Below the pieces are notes generated by a model. The model ran no database searches, had not been told where the DNA came from, and worked only from the letters and a program-made list of their open reading frames with translations. From Pedobacter sp. Leaf216 (GTDB lineage: Bacteria > Bacteroidota > Bacteroidia > Sphingobacteriales > Sphingobacteriaceae): a stretch of 64,000 nucleotides of DNA. The stretch spans positions 76,950 through 140,949 of the forward strand of contig NZ_LMKM01000033.1 in assembly GCF_001421515.1 (NCBI RefSeq). The letters run 5' to 3'. The position numbers were made by a program, and so were the translations under genes. Shown piece by piece: positions 34,996 to 43,878 of this stretch. Position 1 is the stretch's first letter. The number at the start of each line of letters is the position of its first letter.

Positions 34996-36100
34996 CTACA
35001 CCAAGTTACCTGCGATTTTATTACTGGCCGATGGCACGGTTTTTTACGGCAAAGCGGCCGGAAAAATTGGCACTACTACTGGCGAAATTTGTTTTAATAC
35101 CGGGATGACAGGTTACCAGGAAATTTTTACTGATCCAAGTTATTTCGGACAGATCATGGTTACCACCAATGCGCATATTGGTAACTACGGAATCCATAAA
35201 GATGAAATCGAATCGGGTTCGATTAAAATTGCTGGTTTAGTTTGTAAAAATTACAACATCACTTATAGCCGTAAAGAGGCAACAGAATCTATTCAGGATT
35301 ATTTCCAGAATGATAACCTTGTAGCCATATCCGACATTGATACACGTGCATTGGTTCGCCACATTAGAGATAAAGGTGCCATGAACGCAATTATCTCTTC
35401 AGAAATTACTGATCTTGACGAATTAAAACAAAAACTTTCTGAGGTGCCTTCAATGGATGGGCTGGAACTTTCTTCTAAAGTAAGTACAACAGAACCTTAT
35501 TTTTATGGTAACCCTGAAGCCAGCTTAAAAGTTGCAGCTTTAGATTTGGGCATTAAGAAGAACATTTTACGCAGTTTCGAAAACCGTGATATTTATGTGC
35601 AGGTTTTCCCTGCAAAAACTACTTTTACCGAAATGGAAAAATTTAATCCAGATGGTTATTTTATTTCCAACGGCCCTGGCGATCCATCGGTAATGCCTTA
35701 TGCAGTAGAAACTATAAAAGATATTTTAGCTGTAGATAAACCTTTGTTCGGAATTTGCTTAGGTCACCAGTTACTGGCCGAAGCCAATGATATCGGTACA
35801 ATGAAAATGTTTAACGGCCACCGTGGATTAAACCACCCTGTTAAAAACATCATCAAAAACCACTGCGAGGTTACTTCACAAAACCATGGATTTGGTGTAA
35901 TTCCGGATGAAGTTAGAAACTCAGATAAAGTAGAAATTACACACGTGAACTTAAACGATAAATCTATCGAAGGTATCCGTGTTAAAGGTAAAAAAGCATT
36001 TTCTGTTCAATATCACCCTGAATCTTCTCCAGGCCCACATGATTCTCGTTACCTATTCGATGATTTTGTTGAAGTAATGAAAGGTGAATTAAGCTGGTAG
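34988..36100 (+). CDS. carA: carbamoyl-phosphate synthase small (glutaminase) subunit
   Basis: This 370-residue cytoplasmic class I glutamine amidotransferase supplies ammonia for carbamoyl phosphate, the precursor of arginine and pyrimidines. The N-terminal CPSase domain (LLADGTVFYGKAAG, FNTGMTGYQEIFTDPSY) is followed by the amidotransferase domain with nucleophile C257 in FGICLGHQ and the partners H343 and E345 in VQYHPESSPGP. The carB gene is not downstream; a terminator and an ABC exporter follow instead. CarA and CarB are therefore unlinked here, at least on this side. Confidence 0.97.
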   Translation: MTNYTKLPAILLLADGTVFYGKAAGKIGTTTGEICFNTGMTGYQEIFTDPSYFGQIMVTTNAHIGNYGIHKDEIESGSIKIAGLVCKNYNITYSRKEATESIQDYFQNDNLVAISDIDTRALVRHIRDKGAMNAIISSEITDLDELKQKLSEVPSMDGLELSSKVSTTEPYFYGNPEASLKVAALDLGIKKNILRSFENRDIYVQVFPAKTTFTEMEKFNPDGYFISNGPGDPSVMPYAVETIKDILAVDKPLFGICLGHQLLAEANDIGTMKMFNGHRGLNHPVKNIIKNHCEVTSQNHGFGVIPDEVRNSDKVEITHVNLNDKSIEGIRVKGKKAFSVQYHPESSPGPHDSRYLFDDFVEVMKGELSW

Positions 36101-36176
36101 ATTGAGATAAAATACTGAGATTTGGAGCTAAAGCTTAAATCAAAGCATTTTAACAATTAACAAAAATCAATAATAT

Positions 36177-36230
36177 AATCTGCGGATTTGCGGCAAAATT
36201 AAGGCTGCCGGTCCGCAGATTTGTTTTTTT
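36177..36230 (+). terminator. rho-independent terminator after carA
   Basis: AATCTGCGGA pairs with TCCGCAGATT, with further pairing GCGGC/GCTGCC inside, followed by TTTGTTTTTTT. It lies 77 bases after the carA stop. Confidence 0.85.
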
Positions 36231-36328
36231 ACCATTTTTCGCCTGCTTAAAACATCATTTTACCGACATTTTCATTTATTCTTTCATAATTCATTTTCAA
36301 TTCATGTAAAGCTCCTTACATTCGCAAT

Positions 36329-37093
36329 ATGGAAACAAAAAAAGCCATTATCAGTGTTACAGATCTGGTAAAAAAGTACGATGATTTTGTGGCTGTTCAA
36401 GGCCTTAGTTTTGAGGTATACGAACATGAGATTTTTGGTTTACTCGGACCAAATGGTGCTGGCAAAACCACCACGCTCGAAATTATCGAAACCTTACGGG
36501 AAAAAACCTCAGGCGAAATTATTGTTGACGGTTTTTCGGTGGATAAACAACCACATAACATTAAGCAGATTATTGGAGTACAATTACAGGCAGCGGGCTA
36601 TTACCCAAATTTAAACCTGATTGAACTGATCGAACTTTTTGCCGGTTTATATGGCGCTAATATCAAACCGATGGAAATGCTGGAGAAAGTAAATCTTCAG
36701 GATAAGGCAAAAGCGAAATATAAGGCACTTTCAGGAGGCCAGAAGCAGCGTTTCTCTATCGCCACCACACTAATCAACCAACCTAAAATCATCTTTCTTG
36801 ATGAACCTACAACAGGCTTAGATCCACAAGCGAGAAGAAACCTTTGGGATTTGATTATCGAAATACGAAATGCAGGCACAACAGTTGTAATTACCACCCA
36901 TTACATGGATGAGGCCGAGCAATTATGCGATCGTGTGGCTTTTGTAGAACGCGGACAGATTATCGCTCTTGATACCCCTGATAATTTAATTGATAAACTG
37001 GTAAGCAGTGGTTTCGAACGTAAAAAAGAAGTTAAAAAAGCCAATCTGGAAGACGTTTTCATTAACCTTACCGGACAGGAATGGAGAGAATAA
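36329..37093 (+). CDS. ABC transporter ATP-binding protein (ABC-2 exporter type)
   Basis: This 254-residue cytoplasmic ATPase has Walker A GPNGAGKT near residues 37-44, signature LSGGQKQR, Walker B IIFLDEPTTGLD and the H-loop TTHYMDEAEQL. The sequence resembles drug/antibiotic-type CcmA/NodI-like exporters of the ABC-2 group. The permease gene follows after a short gap and completes the transporter. The substrate is unknown. It is the first gene of the operon. Confidence 0.94.
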   Translation: METKKAIISVTDLVKKYDDFVAVQGLSFEVYEHEIFGLLGPNGAGKTTTLEIIETLREKTSGEIIVDGFSVDKQPHNIKQIIGVQLQAAGYYPNLNLIELIELFAGLYGANIKPMEMLEKVNLQDKAKAKYKALSGGQKQRFSIATTLINQPKIIFLDEPTTGLDPQARRNLWDLIIEIRNAGTTVVITTHYMDEAEQLCDRVAFVERGQIIALDTPDNLIDKLVSSGFERKKEVKKANLEDVFINLTGQEWRE

Positions 37094-37168
37094 TTCATTG
37101 TAAATTCTTAATCGGGAACCCGAAATCCAGTGCTTAAAACATTTTTTAAAAAAACCAGCAGAACCAAC

Positions 37169-38290
37169 ATGCAAAAAGATATACAAGAAAGAGATTCAAA
37201 CTCCGCAACAGCGGTTGGGCGATATAGCAATACCAAAGCAACACTTGCCCTCGCCAAAGCAAGTTTCAGATCCATTATGCGGAGCCCTTCGGCAGTGGTA
37301 TTTACGCTTGCTTTTCCTTTAATATTTATCCTTGTATTTGGGTTTTTAGGCGGTGGCGGCACCCATATCGATGTGGGTGTTACGCCAGGATCTGACATTA
37401 ACAATCCTGTGATGGGGATGTTAGCAAAAACGGGTATGATTAGGCTCATCAAGGATAAAACGAAAGCGGATTTTGATAAATTACTCGAAAAAGGTAATGT
37501 TGATGCCATGATTGATGTGCATAGAAAAGTAAATTCTGCAGCTTATTCGGTAAATGTGGTTTACACTTCAGCATCAAGAGATAAGGGCGGAATTTTAAAA
37601 TCGGTTTTGAACAATGTTTTTTATGATAAAACCTTAAAACCAACAGTTGCAGAGATAAAAGAAAGCACCATTACAGGCCGCGAATATAAAACCATTGATT
37701 TTATCCTTCCAGGGCAATTGGGTTTTTCTCTATTAAGCACGGGGGTTTTCGGAACAGCATTTGTATTTTTAAGCTTGCGCCAAACCCTGGTAATTAAACG
37801 CTTTTTTGCCACTCCGGTAAAACGTTCGAGTATTGTAATTGGCGAGGGTATTGCCCGTATCGGCTTTGCTTTGCTGGGCGCATTGTTTATTATTCTGATT
37901 GGTCATTTCTTTTTTGGCTTTACACTCGTAAATGGTGCCATAACGGTCATTAATATGCTTATACTCGCCACGCTTGGTATTATTGTATTTATGGGTTTTG
38001 GTTTTATCATTTCTGGCATAGCCAAAAGCGAAAGTATGGTACCACCTATTTCGAACATTGTTACCTTACCTCAATTCTTGTTATCGGGTACTTTCTTTTC
38101 TATTGAGGCTTTTCCAAGCTGGTTACAACCCATTAGCAGAGCCCTACCACTTACCTATTTAAACGATGCCATGCGTAAGGTAGCTTTCGAAGGTTCGGGT
38201 TTGTGGGATGTGAAATTCCAGATTATGATATTATTACTTTGGGGCATCGGAATCTATGCTGTAGCAATAAAGGTATTTAAGTGGGAATAG
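37169..38290 (+). CDS. ABC-2 type exporter permease
   Basis: The product has 373 residues from ATG 37169; a GTG at 37130 could add 13 residues. A first membrane helix (SAVVFTLAFPLIFILVFGFLG) is followed by a large extracytoplasmic loop of about 130 residues. Five further helices include FGTAFVFLSLRQTLVIKRFFATP and the conserved ISNIVTLPQFLLSGTFFSIEAFPSWLQPISRALPLTYLNDAMRK. The fold is ABC2_membrane_3/YhgE-like. It works with the ATPase encoded immediately upstream, probably to export a drug, lipid or polymer; the substrate is not readable. Confidence 0.9.
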   Translation: MQKDIQERDSNSATAVGRYSNTKATLALAKASFRSIMRSPSAVVFTLAFPLIFILVFGFLGGGGTHIDVGVTPGSDINNPVMGMLAKTGMIRLIKDKTKADFDKLLEKGNVDAMIDVHRKVNSAAYSVNVVYTSASRDKGGILKSVLNNVFYDKTLKPTVAEIKESTITGREYKTIDFILPGQLGFSLLSTGVFGTAFVFLSLRQTLVIKRFFATPVKRSSIVIGEGIARIGFALLGALFIILIGHFFFGFTLVNGAITVINMLILATLGIIVFMGFGFIISGIAKSESMVPPISNIVTLPQFLLSGTFFSIEAFPSWLQPISRALPLTYLNDAMRKVAFEGSGLWDVKFQIMILLLWGIGIYAVAIKVFKWE

Positions 38291-38412
38291 CTTAACTTTA
38301 TTTAAAGCAATTATCAACGAAAGCTAAGATTGCGTTCTACCTACATTTTAAGAAGTTGTTAATATCGGATAAGTTTATTTTTATATCCTAACGATATTTA
38401 ATACATTTGAGT

Positions 38413-39369
38413 ATGTGGGAATTTGATTTAAGGGATTTAGAAGAGCTGCAACCGCAGATAGACAGGCTTTATGAAAAAAAGGCCCGGTTAGAAACCTCTA
38501 GGCCATTGCCAAATAGCGCTCTACACCGCATTAAACAAGACCTTACCTTAGAGTGGACGTATAACTCGAACAGTATAGAAGGCAATACTTTGAGCTTAAA
38601 AGAAACCCAAATGGTTTTACAGGAAGGAATGACTGTTAAAGGAAAATCGTTAAGGGAGCATTTTGAAGCCTATAATCACGAAAAAGCAATCGATTACCTT
38701 TATACCCTAATCAATAAAAACTACACGCTTAGAAATATTGATATTTTATCGCTGCATGGCTTAGTATTGAGAAGCATCGAAGATGATTTTGCCGGCCGTT
38801 TAAGAAATGGTGGTGTTCGTATTGTTGGGGCAAATTTTACTCCGCCAAATGCAAATAAGGTTTCTGATTTATTGGATCAATTGATCGATTTTATAAACCA
38901 TAACACTTTAGGCTTAAGCGATGTACTATTGTCTACTATTTTTCACCATAAACTTGTTTGGATCCATCCTTTTTTCGATGGGAATGGCCGTACAGTAAGG
39001 TTAGCCATGAATTTATTGCTTATGAGAAATGGCTTCCCTCCTGCAATTATCCTCAAAAACGACAGAAAAAAATACTACGAAGCACTTAACCAGGCAAATA
39101 AAGGCAGTTATTATAAACTTTGCTTATTGATGTTACAAGCTTTAGAACGTTCACTTAACATTTACATCAATGCTTTGCCTGGAAACACTTACGGAGATTA
39201 TGAGCCGATATCACATATTGTTTCAGAGCCTGATGTTCCATATGGGCAAGAATACGTGAGTTTATTGGCCAGGCAAGGTAAAATAGATGCCTATAAGGAA
39301 GGGAAAGATTGGGTTACAACCAAGTCGGCAGTGCAAAGTTATATCAAAACGCGTAAAAGAAAACGTTAA
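38413..39369 (+). CDS. Fic-domain protein (AMPylase), self-inhibited class
   Basis: This 318-residue protein has the complete Fic active-site motif HPFFDGNGR at residues 185-193, so it should transfer AMP or a related nucleotide moiety to protein hydroxyl groups. An inhibitory helix motif S-x-x-x-E-G occurs upstream at residues 52-57 (SNSIEG). This is characteristic of class II Fic proteins, whose glutamate blocks ATP gamma-phosphate binding. A C-terminal winged-helix-like region (QEYVSLLARQGKIDAYKEGKDWVTTKSAVQSYI) may bind DNA or target. No antitoxin gene is adjacent. ATG 38413 is preferred over a TTG 6 bases upstream. Confidence 0.92.
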   Translation: MWEFDLRDLEELQPQIDRLYEKKARLETSRPLPNSALHRIKQDLTLEWTYNSNSIEGNTLSLKETQMVLQEGMTVKGKSLREHFEAYNHEKAIDYLYTLINKNYTLRNIDILSLHGLVLRSIEDDFAGRLRNGGVRIVGANFTPPNANKVSDLLDQLIDFINHNTLGLSDVLLSTIFHHKLVWIHPFFDGNGRTVRLAMNLLLMRNGFPPAIILKNDRKKYYEALNQANKGSYYKLCLLMLQALERSLNIYINALPGNTYGDYEPISHIVSEPDVPYGQEYVSLLARQGKIDAYKEGKDWVTTKSAVQSYIKTRKRKR

Positions 39370-39424
39370 CCTTTTTTAACTTTTTACCCTGTGATATTGA
39401 TGTAATTTTACCAAAAAATATTTA

Positions 39425-40108
39425 ATGAAAAATTTAATCATTTTTTGCAGTATTTTATTGATTGCCAGTACCTCGAAAGCCCAATTTAAGTTTTTAGCTA
39501 ACAACAGTTCCAATCAGTATAAGGCAAAAATTTTCGTAGATAAATGCGAAGGTAACGCTTGCAGCGGAAAAGCAACTGTTATCATTTATGATAAAATATC
39601 AGACAGGGAAATTGATACTTTCCATTCAGAAGACCTTGATTTTGGCTTAACGGAAACACAGAACGCGAAACTTGGCTGGCTTGAACTTGGTAAATACCAA
39701 ACTCCACTTATTTTTGGCGATTTTAACTTTGATGGATTTGAAGATATCGCCATTAGAAATGGAAACAATGGTGCTTATTCCAGTCCCTCGTATAATGTTT
39801 ATTTATCCTCAAAAGACAACAAGTTTGTTTTGAATAGCGAACTCACCAAACTTGCAAGCGAAAACCTGGGCATGTTTGATGTAGATAAAAAAGCCAAACA
39901 GATTGCCACACACCAAAAAGATGGATGCTGTTTTGACAAAACCATTAATTATAAATATGATGCTAAAAGCTTGCTTTACGAAGATTCATCGGTAATTGAA
40001 GACTCAAGTATTGCCGATAATGTTACCGTAATTACGCAAAAACTGGTTGATGGCAAAATGAAAAGAACTGTGCAAAAGTTTAAAATGAAAGATTATTATA
40101 ATCAGTAA
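39425..40108 (+). CDS. hypothetical exported protein with FG-GAP/EF-hand-like calcium loop (XAC2610-like)
   Basis: This 227-residue protein has a signal peptide (ending near SKAQF). The core contains FGDFNFDGFEDIAIRNGNNG, a D-x-N-x-D-G-x-x-D calcium-binding loop as seen in FG-GAP/VCBS repeats, followed by YNVYL. This arrangement occurs in XAC2610-type periplasmic proteins. The C-terminal part is charged and beta-rich. The function is unknown and no operon partner is obvious; the downstream genes are convergent. Confidence 0.65.
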   Translation: MKNLIIFCSILLIASTSKAQFKFLANNSSNQYKAKIFVDKCEGNACSGKATVIIYDKISDREIDTFHSEDLDFGLTETQNAKLGWLELGKYQTPLIFGDFNFDGFEDIAIRNGNNGAYSSPSYNVYLSSKDNKFVLNSELTKLASENLGMFDVDKKAKQIATHQKDGCCFDKTINYKYDAKSLLYEDSSVIEDSSIADNVTVITQKLVDGKMKRTVQKFKMKDYYNQ

Positions 40109-40180
40109 ATCTATTAACCTCGTTTCAAATTAAAGCTCGCTTTTAGAAAAAACTCTCTAAAGATGTATTACCTAAAGTGC

Positions 40181-40246
40181 TCACTCTGAATATATTTCAG
40201 GGTCTATATCTCAAAAAAAATGCTGAAATAAATTCAGCATAACGAT
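40181..40246. repeat. GCTGAA-TTCAGC family repeat, diverged single copy
   Basis: The sequence CACTCTGAATATATTTCAG, then TGCTGAAATAAATTCAGCA at 40221-40239 and AACG, aligns with the end of the 85-bp tandem unit found at 47461-47651. The hairpin GCTGAA-ATAAA-TTCAGC is identical. It lies between convergent genes. Confidence 0.7.
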
Positions 40247-40267
40247 CACCTTATATAGCTAAATAGT

Positions 40268-40843
40268 TTAAAGTGCAGCCTTTACCAAAAATGGCAAAAT
40301 CTCTTTTTGAAAGCTTACAAAGTTTTTGCGCACATCCGAGTCACTTACCGAAGTAAATGCGAACGAAAATACAATGCTTTTACTCGCTTTTAGCAAAAAG
40401 GCCAACCCTTCTCTCCTTGCAGGATTATTCTTAAAGTTATCCAACTGAAGGTAAGCGGCCAATAATAAGGCCTCCAACTGATCAGAAAGGTGTTTTAAAA
40501 ACTCTTGTGAATTGGCATTTTCGCGTACAAAATCCCAACCGATAAACTCATTACAGGCTGTAAACGATAAACGGCTGGTTTTCATCACCAAGGCCTTTAA
40601 ATGCTCCTCTTCTGAAGCATAGCTTAATTTATTATGCAGAATTTCGTGAAGGTTCTGATCAAGATAATCCATAAGGATGCTATCCAAAACCTGCTCTTTA
40701 CTTTCGAAATATTTGTAAATGGTTGCTTTTGCTATACGCGCTTTTTTAGCAATTTCGTTTACGCTGGTTTTATGGTAACCATACTTTCTGAATAGTTCTT
40801 TGGCAGCTTTTTTTACTGTTTCTTTTATTTTTTCAGCTTCCAT
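40268..40843 (-). CDS. TetR/AcrR-family transcriptional regulator
   Basis: This 191-residue protein has an N-terminal TetR helix-turn-helix (about residues 10-56): AAKELFRKYGYHKTSVNEIAKKARIAKATIYKYFESKEQVL. It is followed by a helical ligand-binding domain that I cannot assign. It starts 1 base after the stop of the upstream lipoprotein gene and is the last gene of a pheS - lipoprotein - TetR arrangement. Targets are unknown; repressors of this type often control efflux or membrane-lipid genes. Confidence 0.92.
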   Translation of the reverse strand: MEAEKIKETVKKAAKELFRKYGYHKTSVNEIAKKARIAKATIYKYFESKEQVLDSILMDYLDQNLHEILHNKLSYASEEEHLKALVMKTSRLSFTACNEFIGWDFVRENANSQEFLKHLSDQLEALLLAAYLQLDNFKNNPARREGLAFLLKASKSIVFSFAFTSVSDSDVRKNFVSFQKEILPFLVKAAL

Positions 40844-40844
40844 T

Positions 40845-41255
40845 TTAATTGCTTACGTGTAATAGTGTGTTGCCCTGCAACGAAATATTGTATGCTTTTA
40901 AGCTTCTTTCGGCTGGTGCCTTCTGCGGACTGCCATCAAGCAGTGAAAATTTAGCACCCGAACATGCATCAGTAGCCGTTACACCACTCTCATCCGGAGC
41001 TACCTTACAAATTTTCTCTGGATTTACAGTACTGCAACGATCAAAGGCTACGTAAGTACCCAATGGCGTTTTAACAATTAACAAGCCACCAACACCATAA
41101 TTAGAAACCACCAATACATTATTTACAGCTTTTATACTGAATTCTGTTAAGGTAACATTATAATTTACAGGCACATCCGGAATGTAACCTTCATCTTTAC
41201 CACAAGCTGTGGCAAAAACAAGCACAAACAATATGCTGTATAAATGCTTCATCAT
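40845..41255 (-). CDS. lipoprotein with degenerate Rieske-like domain
   Basis: This 136-residue protein has a lipoprotein signal (VLVFATACGKDE). The C-terminal half aligns by eye to a Rieske fold: LGTYVAFDRCSTVNPEKICKV, then DACSGAKFSLLDGSPQKAPAERSLKAYNI, the position and rhythm of the C-x-H ... C-x-x-H ligand loops. However, the two histidine ligands are missing, while several cysteines remain. It therefore probably does not hold a canonical [2Fe-2S] cluster. Its ATG overlaps the pheS stop (TAATG), and it is followed by a TetR regulator. Confidence 0.65.
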   Translation of the reverse strand: MMKHLYSILFVLVFATACGKDEGYIPDVPVNYNVTLTEFSIKAVNNVLVVSNYGVGGLLIVKTPLGTYVAFDRCSTVNPEKICKVAPDESGVTATDACSGAKFSLLDGSPQKAPAERSLKAYNISLQGNTLLHVSN

Positions 41256-42295
41256 TAAATTAAAGCCGATTTAAATTGCTTCAGAAAACGTGAATCATTT
41301 TCTGAAAATAAACGCAAATCTTTAATTTCATATTTTAGGTTGGTAATACGCTCTATTCCCATTCCAAATGCAAAACCACTGTATTTTTTAGAATCTATAC
41401 CGCAGTTTTCCAATACATTAGGATCTACCATACCGCAGCCCAAGATCTCTACCCAGCCGCTATATTTACAAAACTGGCAACCGGCTCCTTTACAAATGGT
41501 ACAAGAAATATCCATCTCTGCAGATGGTTCTGTAAAAGGAAAATATGATGGACGGAAACGCACTTTGGTTCCTTCTCCATATAACTCCTGAACAAAATAA
41601 AACAAGGTTTGCTTTAAATCTGCGAATGAAACATTTTCATCAACATACAAACCTTCTACCTGATGAAAAAAACAGTGTGCACGTGCCGAAATGGCTTCGT
41701 TACGGTAAACGCGACCAGGCATAATTGCCCTGAATGGTGGTTGGCCCTGCTCCATCATCCGTACCTGTACGGAAGAAGTATGTGTACGCAAAGCAATATC
41801 GCCTTTTTCGCCACCTTTTTTAATAAAGAAAGTATCCTGCATATCTCTTGCCGGATGTTCTTCAGGGAAGTTCAAAGCGGAGAAATTATGCCAATCATCT
41901 TCAATTTCAGGACCTTCTGCTACCGTAAAACCCAATTTGGCAAATATTTCTACAATCTCTCTTCGCACAAGGGCCAATGGATGGCGCGAACCAATTTCGA
42001 AACCTTCACCTGGTAAAGTTAAATCCAGTTGAGCGCTTTCTGTATTGGTTTCAGTACTTTCTGTAGATTCCTTTAATGTTAAATATTTAGATTCGGCAAG
42101 TTGTTTAAACTCATTTAAAACCTTTCCTAATGATCTTTTTTCTTCAACAGAAACAGATTTAAATTCGTCGAAAATCTCCTTGATAATGCCTTTGCTTCCT
42201 AAGTATTTAATGCGGAATTGCTCTAACTCGTCTGCTTTTTCGGTTACGAAAGCATTAATTTTATCGGTATATAGTGTTATTTTGTCCTGTAACAT
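41255..42295 (-). CDS. pheS: phenylalanyl-tRNA synthetase alpha subunit
   Basis: This 346-residue class II aminoacyl-tRNA synthetase subunit has an N-terminal coiled-coil tRNA-binding region (residues about 1-85) and the catalytic core with HPLALVRREIVEIFAKLGF, motif 2-like NEAISARAHCFFHQVEGL, and motif 3 in GFAFGMGIERITNLKY. A cysteine cluster CTICKGAGCQFC precedes motif 3, as in many bacterial PheS. The beta subunit gene is not adjacent, which is common in this phylum. It overlaps the next gene by one base. Confidence 0.97.
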   Translation of the reverse strand: MLQDKITLYTDKINAFVTEKADELEQFRIKYLGSKGIIKEIFDEFKSVSVEEKRSLGKVLNEFKQLAESKYLTLKESTESTETNTESAQLDLTLPGEGFEIGSRHPLALVRREIVEIFAKLGFTVAEGPEIEDDWHNFSALNFPEEHPARDMQDTFFIKKGGEKGDIALRTHTSSVQVRMMEQGQPPFRAIMPGRVYRNEAISARAHCFFHQVEGLYVDENVSFADLKQTLFYFVQELYGEGTKVRFRPSYFPFTEPSAEMDISCTICKGAGCQFCKYSGWVEILGCGMVDPNVLENCGIDSKKYSGFAFGMGIERITNLKYEIKDLRLFSENDSRFLKQFKSALI

Positions 42296-42387
42296 GGCTT
42301 CAAATATACGGCAAATTATCTAATATTTTTAAAGTTGCCGGGTTCAAATAATCTGTTTACAATATCCTTATAAAAGAAAATGAACCC

Positions 42388-42428
42388 GTAAACAACAAAA
42401 GCCACATAAAGCGGCTTTTGTTGTTTAC
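42388..42428 (-). terminator. rho-independent terminator after kbl
   Basis: A perfect 16-bp stem, GTAAACAACAAAAGCC paired with GGCTTTTGTTGTTTAC around a 9-base loop, lies 16 bases after the kbl stop on the minus strand. It separates kbl from pheS transcription. Confidence 0.85.
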
Positions 42429-42444
42429 GTTAGATCTATAAGTT

Positions 42445-43632
42445 TTAAATCACACCTAATTCTTTACCAACTTTGGTAAAAGCGGCAATCGCTTTATCCA
42501 AATGGTGTTGTTCATGTGCGGCAGATAACTGCACACGGATCCTTGCTTTGCCTTGCGGTACAACCGGATAAAAGAAGCCAATTACATAAATACCCTCTTC
42601 CAGCATTTTTGCTGCAAATTGTTGCGCAATTTTAGCATCATACAACATTACCGGAACAATCGGGTGAAAGCCAGGTTTAATATCAAAACCGGCTGCCGTC
42701 ATTTTCTCACGGAAATATTTGGTATTATTTTCCAATTTATCTCTTAAAGAAGTGGTTTCGCTCAACATATCCAATACGGCGATAGATGCGCCTGCAATTG
42801 CCGGAGCCAATGTATTGGAAAATAAATAAGGCCGTGAGCGCTGACGCAACATATCGATGATTTCCTTTTTTCCAGAGGTAAAACCTCCTGATGCACCACC
42901 TAAAGCTTTACCCAAAGTACCTGTAATGATATCGATGCGGTCAATCACGTTAAAATGTTCGTGCGTTCCGCGTCCATTTTTACCGATAAAGCCAGTGCAA
43001 TGCGATTCATCAATCATGATCAAAGCTTCATATTTATCAGCCAAATCAGCAATTTTATCCAATGGGGCTACAGATCCGTCCATCGAAAAAGCTCCATCGG
43101 TAACAATAATTCTATGTCTGCAATCTTTAGCGGCAATTAGCTGTTTTTCAAGATCTTCCATATCCGCATTTTTATAACGGAAACGCTGTGCTTTACATAA
43201 CCTTACACCATCAATGATCGATGCATGGTTTAATTCGTCAGAAATAATGGCATCTTCTGCATTAAACAATGGCTCAAAAACACCACCGTTTGCATCAAAT
43301 GCAGCTGCATATAAAATGGTATCTTCTGTACCTAAAAATTTAGAAATTTTTGCTTCCAGTTCTTTATGCACATCTTGTGTACCACAGATAAAACGCACTG
43401 AAGACATTCCATAACCATGATCGTCGATTGCTTTTTTAGCTGCTTCTATCACTTTTGGATGAGAAGAAAGCCCTAAATAATTATTTGCACAAAAGTTAAC
43501 TACTTCAGCACCGCCACTTACTTTAATGTCGGCACCCTGAGGGGTAATAATTATACGTTCGCGTTTAAATAATCCAGCGTTTTCGATTTCTTCAAGTTCT
43601 TTTTGAAGAACAGGTTGTAATGTTTTGTACAT
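42445..43632 (-). CDS. kbl: glycine C-acetyltransferase (2-amino-3-ketobutyrate CoA ligase)
   Basis: This 395-residue alpha-oxoamine synthase with PLP cleaves 2-amino-3-oxobutyrate with CoA to glycine and acetyl-CoA, the second step of threonine degradation. Key blocks are [49 protein letters not shown], and the PLP lysine segment [14 protein letters not shown]. Threonine dehydrogenase, the preceding enzyme, is encoded at the right edge of the window. Length and motifs are standard. It has a TAACTTTG promoter element upstream. Confidence 0.96.
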   Translation of the reverse strand: MYKTLQPVLQKELEEIENAGLFKRERIIITPQGADIKVSGGAEVVNFCANNYLGLSSHPKVIEAAKKAIDDHGYGMSSVRFICGTQDVHKELEAKISKFLGTEDTILYAAAFDANGGVFEPLFNAEDAIISDELNHASIIDGVRLCKAQRFRYKNADMEDLEKQLIAAKDCRHRIIVTDGAFSMDGSVAPLDKIADLADKYEALIMIDESHCTGFIGKNGRGTHEHFNVIDRIDIITGTLGKALGGASGGFTSGKKEIIDMLRQRSRPYLFSNTLAPAIAGASIAVLDMLSETTSLRDKLENNTKYFREKMTAAGFDIKPGFHPIVPVMLYDAKIAQQFAAKMLEEGIYVIGFFYPVVPQGKARIRVQLSAAHEQHHLDKAIAAFTKVGKELGVI

Positions 43633-43658
43633 GGCCTTTTTATGGTTGATTTTACGCC

Positions 43659-43666
43659 CAAAGTTA
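43659..43666 (-). promoter_or_regulatory. -7 promoter element of kbl
   Basis: On the minus strand this reads TAACTTTG, a perfect match to TAnnTTTG, 26 bases upstream of the kbl start codon. Confidence 0.45.
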
Positions 43667-43878
43667 TAAAAAAAAGTCTTCTCCGACCTAAAAACGCAAT
43701 TTTATCCCTATATTTTACACACAAACGTTTGATCGATTGTATAATCTGTGAAAATTTGAAGTCGGTAAGTAAATCGGTTTATGCAAATTATTTTTTTTCG
43801 ATCTTAACAAACTTTAACACACCCCTATATGTATAGTCTTAAAAGTTATTCGATATTTATAGCTTACTAATCTAACTT

